64,000 nt of DNA from CAWBBA01 sp963729795 (GTDB taxonomy: Bacteria > Desulfobacterota > Desulfomonilia > Desulfomonilales > Desulfomonilaceae): assembly GCA_963729795.1 (NCBI GenBank), contig CAVSPC010000029.1:1-64000 (forward strand), written 5' to 3'. A model generated the notes under the pieces. The model was not told the origin of the DNA and did no database searches. It worked only from the letters and a program-made list of their open reading frames with translations. The position numbers were made by a program, and so were the translations under genes. Shown here piece after piece: positions 52,882 through 62,594 of the stretch. Every line of letters begins with the position of its first letter. The stretch's first letter is position 1.

Positions 52882-54393
52882 TCAAGCTACAGACTCCGGA
52901 TCCCGGTGGGTTTCACTCACGGGTGTCTTGCTTGTCGGAATCTTTCCTATGGAAGCCAAGACCGGATAGCCCGTGTGAGCCTCCAGTGTCCCAGGGTTAT
53001 CAAACGTGTGATCCAGGAAATGAGCAGTCAATATTGCTCCGATGCCTACTGGTATCGCCAACAAAAAGGCTCCGACAACAAAAAGCAATTTTTTTGGGAA
53101 TACGGGGCGAATCGGGGTTAAGGGTGTCCCCACGACGCTTATGTCTCTGAGTTGGGTCCTACCCTTGAGATTCTCCAGCCGGGCCTCTTCCTCCTTTGCA
53201 ACGTACCTGACGTACCTCTCTTTAGCAATCGAGACATCGAGTTGCATTCTGCGAGCTTCCTCACTCTTTTCCTCGAGCAACTGCAATTTCGCCTCTTTTT
53301 GTCTCAGGCTCTGCTCAAGGCTCGATTTTCTGGCCTCGACCGCAATGATCGCTCCCTGTAGTGCTTCCTCAAATCTCCTCGTCAGATCCCTTACCATCTG
53401 TGCCGAATCTTGATAGTCTCGACTCGCTGTCTGATAAACTTGGGCCGTCTGCCACTGCTTTTGCACCGCCCGCAGAAGCTGCGAAGAGACAATGTTTATA
53501 AATGTGTTCTCACCGCTCGCACGTGCGCTTGGCGTGAGTTGGCCGGAAGGCAAGTAGCCCTTCTTCACGGACGCCAACATTACCTGGTACTGGCTCAGGT
53601 TGGCGTTTGCATCAACCAGGGCATCCTGAAGCTGTTTTATGAAAGTAATCAGCTCGGTTTTCTGCCGTTCGGCGAGAGACAGACCCCATTTCTTCTTGAA
53701 TTCAGCAAGCTCTTGGTCCGCCTTGTCATATTTTTGCCTGTACAGGTCACCCTGTCCGGAAAAGAATTTTTCCGCGCCGGGCAGAGCATACACCTTCATA
53801 TGATAGGGAATATACAGGTTGAGAAGAGTAGAGAGTATCTTTTGAGCCATGACCGGATCCGGATACTTAAAGGACAGGTCTAGCACCTTGGATTTGAGCG
53901 CCGCAGTGACCTTGAAATCCTTTACGAGGCTTGCCGCTAATTTCTGGACTTCCGCGGCCTTGCCTTGCGGCACCCCCGCTATCGGCTTGTTGGTCTGGAA
54001 CGGTCGGCGCAGCGTTTCGTCGATCTGTTTGAACCACCCGGCTATCACCCCGACCTTTTTGGGCTTAAATGCATCGACTCCCAGTTTCTTCACTGTTTCT
54101 ATCCACAGATCCGAGCTTCGCAGCAACTCCATCTCGCTGTTCATATCCGTCTCGTCCACATTCAGGCTGAACGACATTTGAGCCGCGAGCTCCTTCGGAT
54201 ATTGGAGCAGACTGGACGTTTCTCTTTTAGCAGTGATGACAATCTTTGCCGTGGACTCGTAGATCGGACCGATAACCAGACAGGCAACGAGCGCTGCCAG
54301 GGGCAAAATGATTATCATTATCAGGAAAAGATAGATCCGGCGGAAAAAAACACTGAGAGCATCTCGCAAGGATAAGCCTTGTTTTTCTCTCAT
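52882..54393 (-). CDS. GumC/Wzz family exopolysaccharide co-polymerase
   Basis: A 503-residue inner-membrane protein. Helix 1 at about 20-42 (YLFLIMIIILPLAALVACLV) is followed by a Wzz domain (GPIYESTAKIVITAKRETSS, MNSEMELLRSSDLWIETVKK), a long periplasmic coiled coil (about 190-420) and helix 2 at about 440-465 (FVVGAFLLAIPVGIGAILTA) preceded by the Pro-rich VGTPLTPIRPVFPKK. There is no cytoplasmic kinase domain, so ATPase activity would come from a separate protein such as the CpsD-like one. It would control chain length and export of the polysaccharide. It is read away from the beta-helix gene across a 364-base gap. Confidence 0.9.
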   Translation of the reverse strand: MREKQGLSLRDALSVFFRRIYLFLIMIIILPLAALVACLVIGPIYESTAKIVITAKRETSSLLQYPKELAAQMSFSLNVDETDMNSEMELLRSSDLWIETVKKLGVDAFKPKKVGVIAGWFKQIDETLRRPFQTNKPIAGVPQGKAAEVQKLAASLVKDFKVTAALKSKVLDLSFKYPDPVMAQKILSTLLNLYIPYHMKVYALPGAEKFFSGQGDLYRQKYDKADQELAEFKKKWGLSLAERQKTELITFIKQLQDALVDANANLSQYQVMLASVKKGYLPSGQLTPSARASGENTFINIVSSQLLRAVQKQWQTAQVYQTASRDYQDSAQMVRDLTRRFEEALQGAIIAVEARKSSLEQSLRQKEAKLQLLEEKSEEARRMQLDVSIAKERYVRYVAKEEEARLENLKGRTQLRDISVVGTPLTPIRPVFPKKLLFVVGAFLLAIPVGIGAILTAHFLDHTFDNPGTLEAHTGYPVLASIGKIPTSKTPVSETHRDPESVA

Positions 54394-54757
54394 AGTTCGT
54401 GCTCCCTAACACGCGCTAACCGCGATCAGATTTTGGCTCCCGCAAAACGCAATGCATAGAGATCCGTTACCAACAATACCTGGCAGCCAGTCCTGGTACA
54501 AACGCCCTGCCGAGCTGCTACACTCGAAGCCCGGTCCTGTCTAAGGGCTCCTTTACAATTCCTGCCGCTGCGGATCGTCGTGGCGCATCCTAACCCCCAA
54601 GAATCCTCCCAGGGTATCCATGTAGAATGCCTATGATTCATCCCCATGTTAATATATTGTGATTGTTAGCACAAAACCGCGCAAATTTCAACAGGAATGC
54701 AATAAAAAAGGTAGTGGTTACAGAAACTTATTTAACTCGCTGATTAGAAAGGCAAAC
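54394..54757. other. Gene-free stretch upstream of the GumC-like gene
   Basis: No gene recognised. It holds the CRP-like site at 54658-54673 and AT-rich sequence around 54640-54735. Nothing else stands out. Confidence 0.4.
54658..54673. promoter_or_regulatory. CRP/FNR-family-like binding site
   Basis: TGTGA-TTGTTA-GCACA matches the CRP consensus TGTGA-N6-TCACA at nine of ten defined positions; the flanks TT and AA extend the dyad. It lies about 265 bases upstream of the GumC-like gene and about 90 bases downstream of the beta-helix gene stop. Confidence 0.35.
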
Positions 54758-56455
54758 TTATGGGGATACACTGCGCTTTGAGGCTCGGCCCGCAGCCGAA
54801 AGGTATTCATAAGCGCCAAGGGTAGGCCGTCGGCCCCGAGGTCGGAGGTTGTGGTCCTTGTCAAGCGTTAGCTCGCTCAGCGGGACACCTGCCCTGATTG
54901 CCGGTGATCCGTGTCTCAAATGAAAGTCCCCCGCGGCGGGGTTTTGAAAGCCGGCGTCATCCCCAACCACATTTCCGAGCCGTTCAATGCTCTCATTTCC
55001 GGAGAGCGCACTCAACCATCTGCTTAAGCCCTCTTTATTCCCACCCGATTTCTCGGGACAAGAGAAGAAGCCGTTGGCTTCCAGCCTGATTGGCGGCGAT
55101 TCAGGAACAGGGGAAAGGTGCCGACAATCGGCAAAAAGATTGTTGACGAATCTGTTCAGGTCGGTTGATTTGACGATGCCTTTAGGGCGCATAACGGCCA
55201 AGGGAGCCGGACATCCGCATATCGTGTTGTGAGCTACGAGATTGCCAACAGATTGAGTCGGGGCCCCTTCAAAACTGTGGTTGACAACAAATGCCGCGGC
55301 CTGGTCCGAATCAGTCGTGGGCGCCACATTTACAAGGACATTGTTGATAACCTTGTTGTACGACGACCCGAAAAATCCTATGCCCGAAGAGGTCCCGCCG
55401 ATGATGAGGTTGTCTTCTATGAGATTGTCATGAGAACGTCCTTCCAAGTAGATTCCGCAACCGTACCCGTTCGGGACTCCATTGTCACTAAATACATTGT
55501 CTCTGATCTCGCACGAATGCGCAGACTCGTCAGGACCGATCAAGATCCCGCAACCCCCGTTCCCGGAAGGGCCAAACCACTCATTTTCCGTGCACAGGTT
55601 GTTGACAAATTGGATTCGGGCGCCGTCAAGCTGACATCCATGAACTCCGTTCCGCATAAAAGTGCAATCATGAACGTACCAGTCGTCCAGGCAGTGGAAT
55701 ACGCCTTCAGCTCTGTTGTATCTGACGATAAGGCTGTCCAGTACCCAATGGGAGTTGTCAGCAGGATGTTTAGAATCGGTAGAGATCCCATGACCGCCGT
55801 ACTTTTCCAGAGTCATGTTCCGAAGGACTATCCAGCTCTTGGCCGTCCCATTCCACCGATCGCCTGAATTGAAGGCAAAATCCAGCTCGTAGACTTCCAC
55901 AACGTGGTTGCGGTTCGGGTGGGCACCGTCCTGCAATCTTATGGTGTAGGTTCCGTCCGCTCCGAGATGGAAGCTGCCTCCAGGCATATTCGCTGTCGAG
56001 GGCACCCGGCGGAGCATACGTTTCTCATCCACCATTACAAAGGCATTCTCCGGTGTGATCGGCCTGAGGCCGCTATGCACCCAGACATTTCCTCGGCGTT
56101 GCCACTCCTTCACTAATACGCTGCCCTGGAGAATCACTTTGGATCTGTCCGCGCCTTCGTATGTTATTGGCGACCCTTCCAGGCCCGATTTTCCGCCGAT
56201 GATTTGCTCGTGATAGATCCCGGTGCCAATCAAGACCTTGTCGCCCGGTTCAGCGAGCTTGGATGCCCGTGTAATCGATTTGAAAGGCTCTGTTTTTGTT
56301 CCCGGCGCACTGTCGTTTCCCCGCCGCGAGTCCACATAATAAACTCTGGCATCTGTGCCGGCGGCGAGTAGCGTGGTCGAAAGTCCTGCAGCGGAAACGA
56401 CAGCCAGTATTTTCCGCAAGTCAAGATAGCGCCAAGGGAGAAGGTGTGATCCCAA
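54758..56455 (-). CDS. Secreted right-handed beta-helix (DUF1565-type) protein
   Basis: A 565-residue protein with an N-terminal export signal (LRKILAVVSAAGLSTTLLAA). The mature start VYYVDSRRGNDSAPGTKTEP is the DUF1565 motif. Parallel beta-helix coils follow, rich in N, G and I (HGVHGCQLDGARIQFVNNLC, YGCGIYLEGRSHDNLIEDNL, YNKVINNVLVNVAP). Such folds occur in polysaccharide lyases, epimerases and hydrolases, including AlgG-type epimerases. The end KDHNLRPRGRRPTLGAYEYL is the usual closing motif of these secreted proteins. It is the last gene of a four-gene operon (deacetylase, sugar transferase, ligase/polymerase, this gene). The exact reaction is unknown. Confidence 0.87.
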   Translation of the reverse strand: MGSHLLPWRYLDLRKILAVVSAAGLSTTLLAAGTDARVYYVDSRRGNDSAPGTKTEPFKSITRASKLAEPGDKVLIGTGIYHEQIIGGKSGLEGSPITYEGADRSKVILQGSVLVKEWQRRGNVWVHSGLRPITPENAFVMVDEKRMLRRVPSTANMPGGSFHLGADGTYTIRLQDGAHPNRNHVVEVYELDFAFNSGDRWNGTAKSWIVLRNMTLEKYGGHGISTDSKHPADNSHWVLDSLIVRYNRAEGVFHCLDDWYVHDCTFMRNGVHGCQLDGARIQFVNNLCTENEWFGPSGNGGCGILIGPDESAHSCEIRDNVFSDNGVPNGYGCGIYLEGRSHDNLIEDNLIIGGTSSGIGFFGSSYNKVINNVLVNVAPTTDSDQAAAFVVNHSFEGAPTQSVGNLVAHNTICGCPAPLAVMRPKGIVKSTDLNRFVNNLFADCRHLSPVPESPPIRLEANGFFSCPEKSGGNKEGLSRWLSALSGNESIERLGNVVGDDAGFQNPAAGDFHLRHGSPAIRAGVPLSELTLDKDHNLRPRGRRPTLGAYEYLSAAGRASKRSVSP

Positions 56456-56466
56456 GCTTTACCTCG

Positions 56467-57966
56467 TCAGGGGGCATGAATCCGCTTCATGCGGCTTCCA
56501 CTGAATGATTGAGCGGCTGTAGATGCTCCAGAGAGCCGTCTTTTTTCGAGGACTCCCAAAAGGTAAGTAATGCCCAGAATTGCGCAAAATTCCGAATAGA
56601 GTGGTTGGAAGAAGTAGGGGGAGCTCATTCTGTACAGGAGCGATCCCAACACAGCCGTGAAGAAGCCAAGAGAAGCCATAAATATCCAGGGATCGGCCGA
56701 GACGGTCAGCCTCCACAATTTACGCATCATGACCAACACCAGCGTATAGTAGAGTAAGAATCCGAGTAAACCGGTCTCGGCGGCCCATTGCAGGTATTCA
56801 TTGTGGACTGTGTATTGCCATGTACCTGACAACCTGACCGGTAAGTATTGCTGAATGTGAAAGAAATAATTGTTAGCGCCGACGCCAAGCAGCCAGTTCG
56901 CCTTGAACATATTGATTGCAGTGAGCATGAGCGGTATTCGGTCTTGTCCCCACGTACCGGTCACAAGTCTATGAACAATAAAGGGGCCGCCCAGAATCAG
57001 TACACCGGCGGCTGCAAACACCACCCAGAATGTCTGAGTGGCAGTTATCCAACCTCGCCAGTAGCTCATAGCCACCGCAGTTACGGCCGAAATGAAGAAC
57101 GCAAAGTAGGCACCTCTCACTTTAGTTAGTATGAGCGCCAGCAGTACGATACCGATGCTAATCAGAGCCGCCCGATGCCGAGCTTTATCTTTAATAACAA
57201 AGTAGTAAAGGACTAATGCTGGAAGGGCAAGTGCCATGATTGCGGCTGACTCGTCCCAACTTCCGGAAAAACCGGCCGGACGAAAGCCCTCCAGCGCAAC
57301 AAAGTGAGTCGAGAGTTCGCCATGCACATTATAGTTCAATCTTGTGACGTACTGAAAAATTATGAAGAGCCCCTGAGCGATAGTGTTGGCAAAGAGGGCA
57401 TATATGACAACGCGAAGGTCTCTCGCGGAGGTGAGGTTGTTCGCCAAATAGAAAAAAAGGAGGAAGCCCTTGAAGAGTTCCACTACCTCATACAGGGTAT
57501 AATTGAGGTGTTCCGCTTTCAAAATCCCGGCCACCAAGACGTACCCCGTCCATATCAGGAGTAACTTACCAATTGGGCCACCTAATGTTATGTGTGCGCG
57601 TCTGAGTGTTTGCTGGGCTAACGAAAAGCCCCAGTGAATGTACAGGAGGAGCAACATCACGTCCACGATGTCGATCCGGAGCCCCGAGGAAAATGGTGAA
57701 GTTTCGATTTCCGGCAACGGCTGATAAGTTACGTGATACCCATACTGAAGAGGAATAGCGAATATCATGACGAAGAGCAGGAATGAACGTAAATCCCTTA
57801 TGAAGAGGGCACAGCCAAGGAAGAAAAGGACCAGGGCGTGGACCATAAAGATCGCCCTCCAGCCGGCAGCGAACGCCTGAACATAGAGATAGCCCAGAAT
57901 AATCGCGACAATAGCCGTCGCAATCATGGTTGTGGAATTTCTAACTGGCGAAGCGGCGTCCTGCAT
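56467..57966 (-). CDS. O-antigen ligase / Wzy-like polymerase family protein
   Basis: A 499-residue protein with about eleven hydrophobic helices. The periplasmic loop signature of the O-antigen ligase/Wzy family is visible: FRPAGFSGSWDESAAIMALA, LLGVGANNYFFHIQQYLPV and HNEYLQWAAETGLLGFLLYY. In this context, with a lipid-linked sugar transferase and Wzz/Wza proteins nearby, it most likely polymerises repeat units of the exopolysaccharide. It starts 43 bases after the sugar transferase gene and ends 11 bases before the beta-helix gene. Confidence 0.88.
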   Translation of the reverse strand: MQDAASPVRNSTTMIATAIVAIILGYLYVQAFAAGWRAIFMVHALVLFFLGCALFIRDLRSFLLFVMIFAIPLQYGYHVTYQPLPEIETSPFSSGLRIDIVDVMLLLLYIHWGFSLAQQTLRRAHITLGGPIGKLLLIWTGYVLVAGILKAEHLNYTLYEVVELFKGFLLFFYLANNLTSARDLRVVIYALFANTIAQGLFIIFQYVTRLNYNVHGELSTHFVALEGFRPAGFSGSWDESAAIMALALPALVLYYFVIKDKARHRAALISIGIVLLALILTKVRGAYFAFFISAVTAVAMSYWRGWITATQTFWVVFAAAGVLILGGPFIVHRLVTGTWGQDRIPLMLTAINMFKANWLLGVGANNYFFHIQQYLPVRLSGTWQYTVHNEYLQWAAETGLLGFLLYYTLVLVMMRKLWRLTVSADPWIFMASLGFFTAVLGSLLYRMSSPYFFQPLYSEFCAILGITYLLGVLEKRRLSGASTAAQSFSGSRMKRIHAP

Positions 57967-58009
57967 ACGCGATTTATCCCCGTGGTTGTTCAGGCCGGCA
58001 CACGGGCTC

Positions 58010-59413
58010 TCAGTAGGCCCCTTTCCCTTTCAGCACTGTCCATACGGTCTTGAATAAGATTTTAAGGTCAAGTAACAAAGAAAAATTCCTCACATAGTAC
58101 ATATCGTACTGTGTGTTCAAATGCATGGGCAGATCGCTGCGGCCGGATATCTGCCACCAGCCGGTAACGCCGGGCGGCACTGAAAGCCGTTGCCACTGCC
58201 AGTGGTCATAACACTGGGTGAGAAAAGGCTGCTCAGGCCTGGGCCCCACCAGTGACATCTCGCCCTTGAGCACGTTAATGATCTGCGGGATTTCGTCAAG
58301 CGAAGTTCTGCGCAGAAACTTGCCCACTCTAGTTACTCGCGGATCGTCCTTCACTTTCTGGACAGCTTCGCAGAGGCCCTCTTTCGACGAGGTTGGATTG
58401 ACTGCATTTTCTTGATTTACGTACATTGTACGAAACTTTAGCATATTGAAGAGCTTGCCATTCTCACCCACTCTTTGGGCAACAAAAATCCCCGGGCCCG
58501 GAGAATCCAGCTTAACAGCCAGCCAAATTATTATAAACGCGGGCCAAAGGAGTAACAGGCTCAGCGTGCCCACTATCACATCAAGAGCCCGCTTGACGAC
58601 CCTCCTGTGTCCCCGAATTATCGGCTCCCGGATTCCGATCAGAACCAATTCGCCCATAGTCTCCACTTCTGGGTTGAGTAGCCCAGCCCTGGGGACATCC
58701 GGCACTACGTACACACGCACGGGGAGGCTTTCAACCCGATGGATCAGATCTTCTGCCTCATCCCCCCTGATTTCCTGAAGTGCAACAAACAGTATACCTA
58801 TCTCTCGTTCGCGCACTATTCGAGGAACGTCTTCCAACGTGCCAATTACGGGTGCAGGAAGGTCAATGTGCGACGATGCCTGACCGTCAGCGAATCCTTC
58901 AACTCTCAAACCCGAAGCCCCGTTTCGCCTGAGAGTATTGCCAAGCTGTATGCCGCTCTCGGAGGTCCCGGCAATAAGCACCGGAATGTCGCGTGTACCA
59001 TTGACCTTGTGCTTAAGATAAGAGATTAGAGCATAGCGACTTGCCGTGAGTACAATGTAATCCGCGGCACAAAAGTAAATTACGAGCATTCGTGATACTT
59101 CTCTAAATGTGAAATAGAGAAATCCGGTCAACATCAACACCGCCAGAAGAAACGAAGTTGTGAAACGGCCGATCTGCAGGGTGAAACGAGGTATTGTTTC
59201 CAGTTCGTAGACCCGGGTCACCGAAAAGAGCACATGCCATAGAAAGCCCACTAGGACGTAAATCAGCGTTCCGGGCAATATTGCGTCTGACGGATCCAAA
59301 GCCTTTCCGGGAAGAAACGGCCTCATCTTAACCATTAAGGCCAGCAACGTGATAGTAAGGAGGACATCGCCGGACATGAGCAGAAGTCTATATCTGTGAT
59401 ATTGTTTATACAT
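58010..59413 (-). CDS. Polyprenyl-phosphate sugar-1-phosphate transferase (WbaP/WcaJ type)
   Basis: A 467-residue membrane enzyme. About five N-terminal helices (LLMSGDVLLTITLLALMV onward) are followed by a Rossmann-like CoA-binding domain (about 140-250, DIPVLIAGTSESGIQLGNTL). The C-terminal catalytic domain has KRALDVIVGTLSLLLLWP, FNMLKFRTMYVNQEN, RRTSLDEIPQIINVLKGEMS, LVGPRPEQPFL and PGVTGWWQISGRSDLP. It loads the first sugar phosphate on undecaprenyl phosphate and so starts repeat-unit synthesis. It is the only such initiating enzyme in the window. Confidence 0.94.
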   Translation of the reverse strand: MYKQYHRYRLLLMSGDVLLTITLLALMVKMRPFLPGKALDPSDAILPGTLIYVLVGFLWHVLFSVTRVYELETIPRFTLQIGRFTTSFLLAVLMLTGFLYFTFREVSRMLVIYFCAADYIVLTASRYALISYLKHKVNGTRDIPVLIAGTSESGIQLGNTLRRNGASGLRVEGFADGQASSHIDLPAPVIGTLEDVPRIVREREIGILFVALQEIRGDEAEDLIHRVESLPVRVYVVPDVPRAGLLNPEVETMGELVLIGIREPIIRGHRRVVKRALDVIVGTLSLLLLWPAFIIIWLAVKLDSPGPGIFVAQRVGENGKLFNMLKFRTMYVNQENAVNPTSSKEGLCEAVQKVKDDPRVTRVGKFLRRTSLDEIPQIINVLKGEMSLVGPRPEQPFLTQCYDHWQWQRLSVPPGVTGWWQISGRSDLPMHLNTQYDMYYVRNFSLLLDLKILFKTVWTVLKGKGAY

Positions 59414-59442
59414 ACTTCAGACCTACCGACGCGGTCCGCGTC

Positions 59443-60552
59443 TCATTCCAGAAATAAATGTGCAATTACGGCCACCACTGCGATTATCAGTACTAATGGG
59501 GCAAGAACGACGATCTTGTTTGTCAAGCCGTGTTCAAAGAAATCCGTCCACGCCTTTAGGTAGGTCAATCGAATACCGGTGTACGGGATGAAGGAACCGC
59601 CTTGCAACTCCTGCGGCCTATCTTGGAATAGTTGCCATAGCTCCCTTGCAGTGATCACTTTGAAACGTCTGTCGGTAGTCACAAACTTCAGGAAATTATC
59701 TAACTTTTCGATGTTTCCTTCGTTGGGTCCCGTGACCTCGAGGGGTTCGTACGGAACTGGTGAAGCTTTACAATGGTACAGAGAATGAAAATGCATCGAG
59801 AAGGTCACCACGGGTAGGCCGTGGTCGGCAATTAGCTCCAATGCCTTTCTTTGCTCCTCCCAAATGGTTCTATCCAGATCCAAAGCCGTCATGCCCGAGT
59901 GTCCTATGAATGGGAACCTCTTGATTAGCGTTATCGGAAGCTGATAGATGCCGCCTATCTGCACAAACCTATTTGACAGGTCCTCGGGCAAAGGGACTTG
60001 ACTGCGGCTATCCACCGGAAATATTGACGAATCCATACGAACGCCGAACTCGGACAACAGATCGAGCGTCTCACGGTCTATTGCGTATGCTCCGGCTCTA
60101 TGAGCAATCGGAACAGGAGCGCCAGCTCTAATGACATTCTCAATTGATGTCTGAAGTATCTTCTTCCTATCCCGCGTGGAATACATGGGTAAGAGTAGAC
60201 GGTCCGGATCCATGGCATCGGGATGAGAGTGGATTTGGAGATCATGTCCCCGCGACACCAGAAAACTAAGATTGGAAAACATCTTGTCCGTTAAATTGGG
60301 CGGACAAAACGAGCTTACGAAGAATGTCCCCTTGAGACCGTATTGTTCGAGTTTTTCCACTATCAGAGGGACGCCGTAGTTCTTACCTTCCCACGTCCCT
60401 TGAAAATCATCTCCACAGGTCCAGCATACGTCAATGGTAAGGACCAAGTACGTGACTTGGCTCTTTTCAGGAGCAAATAAGGAATCATGTGAAGCCAAGG
60501 GTGCTGAGGCAGAGGATCTCCGGGTTCGTGACGATTCGCGCAGAAAGCTCAT
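59443..60552 (-). CDS. Polysaccharide deacetylase (NodB-like) with C-terminal membrane anchor
   Basis: A 369-residue protein. The NodB motifs are present: catalytic Asp in VLTIDVCWTCGDDF, metal His pair in LQIHSHPDAM, and AHRAGAYAIDRETLDLLSEF. Before the end it has RELWQLFQDRPQEL, and a final membrane helix (IVVLAPLVLIIAVVAVIAHL) anchors it by the C-terminus, an unusual arrangement. There is no N-terminal signal peptide, so the catalytic domain may face the cytoplasm. It probably removes N-acetyl groups from the polysaccharide or its precursor. It heads the operon down to 54758. Confidence 0.88.
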   Translation of the reverse strand: MSFLRESSRTRRSSASAPLASHDSLFAPEKSQVTYLVLTIDVCWTCGDDFQGTWEGKNYGVPLIVEKLEQYGLKGTFFVSSFCPPNLTDKMFSNLSFLVSRGHDLQIHSHPDAMDPDRLLLPMYSTRDRKKILQTSIENVIRAGAPVPIAHRAGAYAIDRETLDLLSEFGVRMDSSIFPVDSRSQVPLPEDLSNRFVQIGGIYQLPITLIKRFPFIGHSGMTALDLDRTIWEEQRKALELIADHGLPVVTFSMHFHSLYHCKASPVPYEPLEVTGPNEGNIEKLDNFLKFVTTDRRFKVITARELWQLFQDRPQELQGGSFIPYTGIRLTYLKAWTDFFEHGLTNKIVVLAPLVLIIAVVAVIAHLFLE

Positions 60553-61121
60553 TTCCTGTCCTGGCCCCCCATTTCAGTTCGCGGAAGAAAAGGCCCTGCG
60601 TACTGAAAACTGACCATAGGAGAGGGCCTGTCCAGCCTCTTCATGGTGTCATCCATGGTGCAAAAAGCAGAGCAAGATTCATCACGCGTTCCCCGAATGC
60701 TGCAAGGGCGCACTTCACTAGTATAGTAATGCGTCCGACCGCGAGAGGTCCGACAATTACGGCCACGCTGATCTACATTTGCCAAAATCGCTCTCTCAGT
60801 ATCCTTGTCTCAAGTCATAGGTCCAGCGAGCGGCCGCTAAATTCAATTGACAACTCCAGGCTTTTCCAAGTTCCGGTAATTCGTTCGTACTCATGACGTT
60901 AGCAAAGAAATCGTGCAAGTCCGAACAAAGCCACCTTCAATACAGAGTAAGGTTACTTGCTGCCAGCCAAAGTTGCTACAGTTCTGGTGGAGTGCCCAAG
61001 TACCAGGAGAGAGAGGCTGTTCGGAGCCGACTTTCAGTCAATGTCTAAAGCCCTGAGCCCATCTCTACAGTCGCGCCCAGTTAGAGCGTGCGACTCACGA
61101 AAATCGTTATTTTATCTTAAT
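60553..61121. other. Gene-free stretch between deacetylase gene and IS element
   Basis: About 570 bases. No gene, RNA or strong inverted repeat is recognised. The promoter of the deacetylase operon is expected here, but no consensus-quality site was found. Confidence 0.4.
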
Positions 61122-62547
61122 AACTAAACTCTTGCACAATACGATTCCGCGCACTGGGAGTATGCCGCGTGATACATGAGTGAAAGAGTTGAGGGCTAAT
61201 GAAAAAAGCGCTTGCATAGCGCGAAATGGCGCGGTTATAGAATGTCTCCTCAGTGGAGGCAGAGCGCAATGCCCGTGGTGGCTGACATCCCCGAGGAATT
61301 TGAGAGGGCTCTTGAAGCGTTTCGCCCCCATTTCGGAGCGCCCGCTTTTGAGCATTTCAAGCGCTACGTCTTGGGTCTGATCGTCTCGGAGAACCTGACC
61401 GTAGAGGGGATCAATCGGATTTTCATCCAAGCCAAGCACCCCAGTTCTCTCAACCGATTTCTCACCACGGGGATCTGGAAGCAGCAAGAGGTCAATGATA
61501 CCAGAATCGATATACTCAAGATCCAGGGGGCTCTGGGGGGTAAGGGATGGTTGGCGATTGACGACACCCTCACCCATAAGACCGGCAAGCAGATCGAAGG
61601 TGTCGGCATCTATTGGGATCACAGCGAGAAGAGATACGTCCTGGCTCACAACATCGTGACTGCGGAGTTCGTCAACCCGAAAGGGGAAAGCCATCCTCTC
61701 AACTTCCGGCTGTACCTCAAAGAAGAGCAGAGCCGGGAGAAAAGGGTCCCCTTTAAGACCAAAATCGACTTGGCCCAAGAACTGGTGGAAGATGCTCTGC
61801 AACTCGGCCTTGAAATCCAGGGCGCACTCTTCGACAACTGGTTTGCCTCCAAAGATTTCATCAAGTTCCTCCAGGGCAAGGGCCTGCATTGGGTGACCAG
61901 ACTCAAGCCCGACCGCAACATCAAGATCAAGGGAAGATACGTGGCAATCAGCGAGTTTGCCGGTACCCTGCCAGGGAATCGTTTAGGAAGGTGCAAATCG
62001 GCGATCGAGTCTATCAGGTCTTTTCCAAAGCGGTGGACCTCAAGGGAGTCGGTCAGGTCAGAGTTCTGATCAGCTATGACAACGAAGAGTTTTCCGGTTC
62101 TCCTGCCTACTTCGCTACTGATCAGATCCGGTGGGAAGGAACCAGGATACTCAAGACATATTCCAAGCGGTGGAACATAGAGACGTTTTTCAGGGATTCC
62201 AAGCAGAATCTCGGCCTTGAGGACTACCAGCTCAGAGATCTTTGGGGTATCAAGCGTCATTGGTATCTGATCTTCCTGGCCTACAGTCTCCAGGTGTCCG
62301 GCCTGTTCGGAATTGACCCAAAACCTCGTTATGAGTCTCCTACGCTGGGAGATCTCATCACCAGAACCACCAGAAACGTTTTCAGCGGGCTTGTCGGATG
62401 GATCACTCTCCAGTTGAATCGTGGCCAATCTCAAGAAGATATTTGCCGCATCGCCTACGGATTCTGACGACGAAGAGGCCGATCCCATGCTCGAAAGCTC
62501 ACAGGATTACTGTTTCTTGTTCTCTCTATTGTGCAAGACTTTAGTTA
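61122..62547 (+). mobile_element. IS701-like insertion sequence (about 1.43 kb), inactive
   Basis: Terminal inverted repeats are AACTAAACTCTTGCACAATA (61122-61141) and TATTGTGCAAGACTTTAGTT (62528-62547), matching at 19 of 20 positions. Bases AAT flank both ends and could be part of a target duplication, but the usual 4-bp duplication is not clear. The single transposase gene inside is frameshifted. Confidence 0.85.
61269..62467 (+). pseudogene. IS701/IS4-type transposase, one-base frameshift
   Basis: About 400 residues if repaired. DDE residues are visible in WLAIDDTLTHKTGKQIEGVG and ALFDNWFASKDFI, and the YREK motif of the IS4 clan in YSKRWNIETFFRDSKQNLGL. The 5' frame runs to about 61970 (SEFAGTLP) and then loses phase; adding one base at CTGCCAGGG (about 61971) gives RESFRKVQIGDRVYQVFSKA and the rest to the stop at 62467. 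The ATG at 61269 has GGAGG nine bases upstream; the frame is open further upstream but without a site. Confidence 0.88.
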
Positions 62548-62594
62548 ATAAAAATGAGGATATATTGCTTGTTCTTCCGACCAGCCTATACTTT

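Noticed and set aside
54426..54647. 73-codon frame between the GumC-like and beta-helix genes
   Set aside because: No ribosome site and no family-like pattern; the composition looks like non-coding sequence.
60489..60896. Plus-strand frame of 135 codons next to the deacetylase gene
   Set aside because: Overlaps the real gene, has no ribosome site and no recognisable features.
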